7,611 nt of DNA from an uncultured Acidimicrobiales bacterium (GTDB lineage Bacteria; Actinomycetota; Acidimicrobiia; Acidimicrobiales; UBA10347): positions 1 to 7,611 of the forward strand of contig CALDGN010000061.1 of NCBI GenBank assembly GCA_937942965.1. Reading direction: 5' to 3'. Shown one piece after another: positions 5,419 through 7,611 of this stretch. Position numbers and translations under genes: made by a program. The notes under the pieces are model-generated. The model was not told where the DNA came from. It saw only the letters and a list, made by a program, of their open reading frames with translations, and ran no database searches. Each line of letters opens with the position of its first letter. Position 1 is the stretch's first letter.

Positions 5419-5449
5419 AAGCGACTAGTTTTCCTGTCCTCACTATCCC

Positions 5450-5456
5450 AGGGGGA
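5450..5456 (+). promoter_or_regulatory. Ribosome binding site of the propeller protein
   Basis: AGGGGGA lies three bases before the GTG at 5460. It fixes this start: the frame is open further upstream, but no other start codon occurs in the spacer. Confidence 0.65.
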
Positions 5457-5459
5457 ACC

Positions 5460-7611
5460 GTGGCAACCGTCGATCCAAAGCTGCTGAGTCAAGTTCGCTA
5501 CCGCTGCATTGGCCCCACCCGCGGCGGTCGTGTCGTCGCCGTGTCGGCCGACCCGGATCGCCCCAATGTCTTCTACTTCGGCGCGTGTGCCGGCGGTGTC
5601 TGGAAGAGCGACGATGCCGGCCAGTACTGGGAGAACGTCACCGACGGCCAGCTGTCGACCGCATCGATCGGTGCGCTCGCCGTCGCCCCGAGCGACGGCA
5701 ACGTGATCTATGCCGGCACCGGCGAGGCCACGATCCGCATCGATGTCACCCATGGCGATGGCGTGTACAAGTCGACCGATGCGGGCAAGAACTGGAAGCA
5801 CATGGGGCTTCCCGAGAGCCGCCACATTGGCCGCATCGAGGTCCATCCGAGCGACCCGGACACCGTCTATGTCGCTGCGCTCGGCCACTCGGCCAAGGAC
5901 AATCCTGACCGCGGCCTGTACCGGTCGAACGATGGTGGCGAGACCTGGGACCTCGTGCTCCACGTCAACGAAGGCGCCGGTGCGATCGATGTCTCGATTG
6001 ATCCGACGAACCCTCGGATCGTCTACGCCGCCATGTGGCAAGCCCGCCGCAACTTCTGGTCGATCAACAGCGGTGGACCTGATAGCGGTCTCTGGCGCAG
6101 CCGTGATGGCGGCGATACCTGGACCGACATCTCGACCAACGACGGCATGCCCGACGGCACCCTCGGCAAGATCGGTGTTTCGGCATCGGCCGCGCAACCA
6201 GGGCGCGTGTTCGCACTCGTCGAAGCCGAGTTCCGCAAGCGCGGTCTGTATCGCAGCGACGACCACGGCGACACGTGGACCAAGGTCAGCTCCAAGCCCG
6301 ACCTGTGCTGGCGCCCCTGGTACTACATGCACGTCGAGGCCCACCCGACCGAAGCCGACACCGTCTTCGTCATGAACGCATCGGCCTGGAAGTCGATCGA
6401 CGGCGGCAAGAACTTCGACGAGTTCCACACGCCTCACGGCGACAACCACGGTCTCTGGATCGACCCGAAGAACCCTGACCGCATGATCGGCTGCGACGAC
6501 GGCGGTGCGTGGGTGTCGCTCAACGCAGGCTCGAGCTGGTCGACGATCTACAACCAGCTGACGGCGCAGTTCTACCACGTCGCGGTCGACGACGAATTCC
6601 CGTACACCGTCTACGGAACGCAGCAGGACAACTCCTCGATCGCCGTGCCGAGCCAGACGGGCAAGGGCGCGATCAACTGGGGTGACTGCTACCCGCCAGG
6701 CACCGCTGAGAGCGGCTACATCGCTCCCAAGCCCGGCGATCCCGACATCGTCTATGTCGGTGCGATCGGTAGCTCGCCCGGTGGCGGCGAGGCGCTGCAG
6801 CGCTTCGACAAGAAGACCGGCCAAGTCCAGCTCGTCTCGATCTGGCCCGAGGGATATCACGACGGCGCGACCGCCGAGGTTCGCTTCCAGTGGACGTATC
6901 CGATCGTCTTCTCGCCCCAGGATCCGAACACGCTGTATGCGTGCGGTAACAAGGTCTTCCGCACCAAAGACGAGGGCCACAGCTGGGACGAGATCAGTCC
7001 CGATCTGACGTACGCCGACCCCGACACGCTCGGCGTCTCTGGTCCGCTCACGATGGACACCGCAGGCGCCGAGATGTACGCCACGATCTTCTCGTTCATT
7101 GCTTCGGCTCATCGCCCTGGCTCGCTCATGGCTGGCTCCGACGACGGTCGAGTTCACGTCAGCGCCGATGATGGTGGCAGCTGGACCGAGGTCACGCCCG
7201 CGGGCCTCGAGAAGTTCAGCCAGATCACGATGCTGGCGGAATCGCCGCACAACGACGGCACGGTCTACATGAGCGTCGCTCGCCACAAGAACGGGGACTA
7301 CGCGCCGTACGTGTGGAAGACCACCGACTTCGGCGAGTCGTGGACGCGCATCGACGCTGGGCTGCCTGGCGGCGAGTTCTGTCGAGTCGTCCGTGAGGAC
7401 CCGAACAAGCCCGGCCTGCTCTACGTCGGCACCGAGCTTGGGCTGTGGGTGTCATTCGATGACGGCGCCAACTGGCAGTCGCTGCAGTGCAACCTGCCGG
7501 TGACCCCGGTCTATGACCTCATCGTCAAAGACACCGACATGATCGTGGCAACCCACGGCCGATCCTTCTGGATCCTCGACGACCTCACCCAACTCCACCA
7601 GGCCCACGACG
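5460..7611 (+). CDS. VPS10/sortilin-N-type Asp-box (BNR) beta-propeller protein, 3' end cut by window
   Basis: The frame is open from the GTG at 5460 to the right edge, giving 717 residues without a stop. The beginning (VRYRCIGPTRGGRVVAVSADP, GACAGGVWKSDDAG) is the characteristic first blade of the bacterial family usually annotated as glycosyl hydrolase or VPS10 domain protein. Asp-box motifs of the form S/T-x-D-x-G-x-x-W/F occur at residues 50, 105, 156, 214, 266, 312, 502, 568, 621 and 665, with a degenerate one at 353. The last visible part, ATHGRSFWILDDLTQL, is the usual end of the propeller part; family members often run several hundred residues more. The annotated glycosidase activity rests on resemblance to GH74-like propellers and I see no catalytic pair to confirm it. 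There is no signal peptide or membrane segment at the N-terminus, although many relatives are exported. It has its own ribosome site and may be transcribed separately from the SnoaL-like gene. Confidence 0.85.
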   Translation, partial: MATVDPKLLSQVRYRCIGPTRGGRVVAVSADPDRPNVFYFGACAGGVWKSDDAGQYWENVTDGQLSTASIGALAVAPSDGNVIYAGTGEATIRIDVTHGDGVYKSTDAGKNWKHMGLPESRHIGRIEVHPSDPDTVYVAALGHSAKDNPDRGLYRSNDGGETWDLVLHVNEGAGAIDVSIDPTNPRIVYAAMWQARRNFWSINSGGPDSGLWRSRDGGDTWTDISTNDGMPDGTLGKIGVSASAAQPGRVFALVEAEFRKRGLYRSDDHGDTWTKVSSKPDLCWRPWYYMHVEAHPTEADTVFVMNASAWKSIDGGKNFDEFHTPHGDNHGLWIDPKNPDRMIGCDDGGAWVSLNAGSSWSTIYNQLTAQFYHVAVDDEFPYTVYGTQQDNSSIAVPSQTGKGAINWGDCYPPGTAESGYIAPKPGDPDIVYVGAIGSSPGGGEALQRFDKKTGQVQLVSIWPEGYHDGATAEVRFQWTYPIVFSPQDPNTLYACGNKVFRTKDEGHSWDEISPDLTYADPDTLGVSGPLTMDTAGAEMYATIFSFIASAHRPGSLMAGSDDGRVHVSADDGGSWTEVTPAGLEKFSQITMLAESPHNDGTVYMSVARHKNGDYAPYVWKTTDFGESWTRIDAGLPGGEFCRVVREDPNKPGLLYVGTELGLWVSFDDGANWQSLQCNLPVTPVYDLIVKDTDMIVATHGRSFWILDDLTQLHQAHD

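Noticed and set aside
5298..7286. Long minus-strand open frame (662 codons) opposite the propeller gene
   Set aside because: It lies antisense to a well-supported family member, its translation is Val/Arg/Asp-rich without recognisable domains, and such shadow frames are expected opposite GC-rich genes with strong codon bias.

Overview
The window is a GC-rich, densely packed chromosomal segment with many GTG/TTG starts and 4-base gene overlaps. Together with the look of the proteins (the sigma-70-like factor, the actinobacterial-type VOC protein and the EP-rich lipoprotein linker), this suggests an actinobacterium, most plausibly of the Acidimicrobiia (Ilumatobacter-like). The taxonomic call is an inference from protein style, not from a marker gene. 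No RNA gene, insertion sequence, integrase or CRISPR array was seen.

Layout. Positions 1-234 (minus) hold the N-terminal part of a VOC/glyoxalase-like protein that runs off the left edge. A 69-base divergent spacer separates it from a plus-strand pair: a class I SAM-dependent methyltransferase (304-867) and an overlapping aspartyl/asparaginyl beta-hydroxylase-like 2OG-Fe(II) oxygenase (864-1514). After a short spacer with a palindrome and an A-tract comes a sigma-70/ECF-like factor (1553-2110). It overlaps, by ATGA, a 523-residue single-pass membrane protein whose outer part holds 32 cysteines in regular pairs (2107-3678). A 41-base gap with three copies of one inverted-repeat arm leads to a serine beta-lactamase-like lipoprotein (3720-5006), which overlaps by GTGA a small SnoaL/NTF2-like protein (5003-5380). 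After a 79-base spacer, a large VPS10/sortilin-type Asp-box beta-propeller protein starts at 5460 and runs off the right edge.

Working together. The clearest unit is the sigma factor with the overlapping Cys-rich membrane protein. By position and topology (about 60 cytosolic residues, one membrane segment, long exported part) the latter looks like an anti-sigma or sensor partner, but it has no recognisable zinc-binding anti-sigma motif. Its exported part is a tandem array of four-cysteine modules of about 43 residues, and this is the most unusual item in the window. The lipoprotein hydrolase and SnoaL-like protein form a second coupled pair. The two genes with no visible Shine-Dalgarno at a transcription-unit head (304 and 3720) both have a TANNNT box exactly six bases before the start codon, which suggests leaderless transcripts.
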